64,000 nucleotides of DNA from positions 124,001 to 188,000 of the forward strand of contig CAVZPO010000007.1 in the NCBI GenBank assembly GCA_963777165.1, given 5' to 3'. The notes below the pieces were generated by a model. The model had not been told where the DNA came from, did not search any database, and saw only the letters and a program-made list of their open reading frames with translations. This stretch comes from DYJB01 sp963777165 (GTDB taxonomy: Bacteria; Chloroflexota; Anaerolineae; Anaerolineales; E44-bin32). Shown here piece by piece: positions 63,322 through 64,000 of this stretch. Numbering within the stretch: the stretch's first letter is position 1; each line of letters begins with the position of its first letter. The position numbers were made by a program, and so were the translations under genes.

Positions 63322-64000
63322 ATGGGCTCGCCGCTGCGCGTCGTCCTGTATTGCCCCGACCGGCATCTGACCTACGACGGCCGCACGCCCGATGAGAGGG
63401 CGTCGGCGGCGGCGTGACCGCCCGCGTGCGCATGGCGCGGGCGCTGGCGCGGCTGGGTCACGACGTCACGCAGGTCGTCAACTGCCCGCGTCGCGAGACG
63501 ATCGACGGCGTCGACTACCGGCCGCTGGATGACCCGGGCCGGCTGGAAGCCGACGTCGCCGTGTTCAACACCTCCGGCGGCGCGCTCGACCTCTCGCCGG
63601 CGCTCGATCTCGATCTCGCCGCCCGGCTGCGCATCGTCTGGGTGCATGGCACGCAGCCGCCCGGCGGTCTTGACCGGCTTCAATACGACGCACTCTATTC
63701 CGTGTCCAACTTCCTCGCCCGGATTGTCGTCAGAGAATGGGGCATCCCCGCCACCAAGCTGTTCGTCACCTACAACGGGTACGAACCGGCGCACTTCGCC
63801 GCCGCCGAGGCTGATGCGCCGGAGCGCGACCCGTTCCAGTTGATCTACTTCTCGCACCCATCGAAAGGGCTGGAGACGGCGCTGGCCGTGCTGCGCGAAC
63901 TGCGGGCACGCGAACCGCGCTTCCACCTGGAAGTCGTCGGCGGCGCCCGGCTGTGGGGCGGCGCCGATGCGGCGCCGGTGCAAGCCGACGGCGTTCACGA
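63322..64000 (+). CDS. GT4-type glycosyltransferase (frameshifted, C-terminus off the right edge)
   Basis: The N-terminal 225 residues of a glycosyltransferase with GT-B fold. The opening (MGSPLRVVLYC) leads to DGRTPDER, after which one base is missing in 63397-63400; the frame then continues with GVGGGVTARVRMARALARLG, the donor-loop pattern of this group, and then VYNGYEP-like and LIYFSHPSKGLETAL motifs. It would add sugars to the polymer exported by the adjacent ABC transporter. Confidence 0.82.

Noticed and set aside
1..64000. CRISPR array, IS element or rRNA genes
   Set aside because: No regularly spaced repeats, transposase, or rRNA-like sequence was found on either strand.

Overview
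The window is about 64 kb of GC-rich, densely coded bacterial DNA. It holds roughly 51 protein genes and one tRNA gene, with no rRNA, CRISPR array, insertion sequence or prophage. The gene repertoire suggests an uncultured, Anaerolineae-like member of the Chloroflexota. The indications are lipoproteins with long Ser/Thr/Pro linkers, LysM-M23 lipoproteins with no outer-membrane assembly genes, a DHH-CBS-CCA tRNA nucleotidyltransferase, a nusA-ylxR-infB-rbfA-nrnA-truB-ribF operon, fabF-rnc-smc, and histidine-kinase-like proteins with an AQELRQPL H-box. This placement is inference from gene content; no marker phylogeny was possible.

Layout, left to right. 0-11 kb is signalling and small metabolism: an edge-truncated histidine kinase with a putative c-di-GMP-binding MshEN-like module, a divergent receiver protein, a ketopantoate-reductase-like protein, an SDR, a methyltransferase, DinB, a PknK-like Ser/Thr kinase-ATPase-TPR protein beside a GAF-SpoIIE phosphatase, DUF503 and a lipoate ligase. 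11-17 kb has a sugar-binding lipoprotein with a GH13 hydrolase, then the CCA-adding fusion enzyme coupled to a GNAT. 17.4-22 kb is a tandem triplet of LysM-M23 cell-wall lipoproteins. 22-26 kb has gyrA and an SH3 lipoprotein. 26.6-35.5 kb is the transcription/translation operon from nusA to a duplicated ThyX-like protein. 35.5-41.2 kb is a compact minus-strand operon: era, an orphan DNA methyltransferase, purB, SURF1, YhhN and a PD40 lipoprotein.

41.7-51.6 kb carries a cupredoxin, a DUF47 protein, a catalytically degenerate tyrosine recombinase, an LCP protein, a double GNAT, a histidine-kinase-like protein lacking the phosphoacceptor His, a flippase-like membrane protein, fabD and rpmF. 51.7-54.1 kb has moaC, a moaD-moaE fusion and a threonine-synthase-like gene. 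54.1-59.8 kb is fabF-rnc-smc. The right end has tRNA-Leu(CAG), a FtsB/DivIC-like protein, a zinc-ribbon mini-protein, a two-gene ABC-2 polysaccharide exporter and an edge-truncated glycosyltransferase.

Gene starts fall into two classes. Many have clear Shine-Dalgarno sequences. At least two (lplA, moaC) have TATAAT exactly six bases before the ATG, which points to leaderless transcripts. Several sigma70-type promoters are readable (rpmF, gyrA, tRNA-Leu, nusA and the left-edge kinase).

Caution for users: nine genes, including the housekeeping genes era, smc and nrnA, are broken by a single-base frameshift each. At least two lie in homopolymers. This looks like uncorrected sequencing or assembly indels rather than biology, and coordinates are given for the restored genes except where stated.
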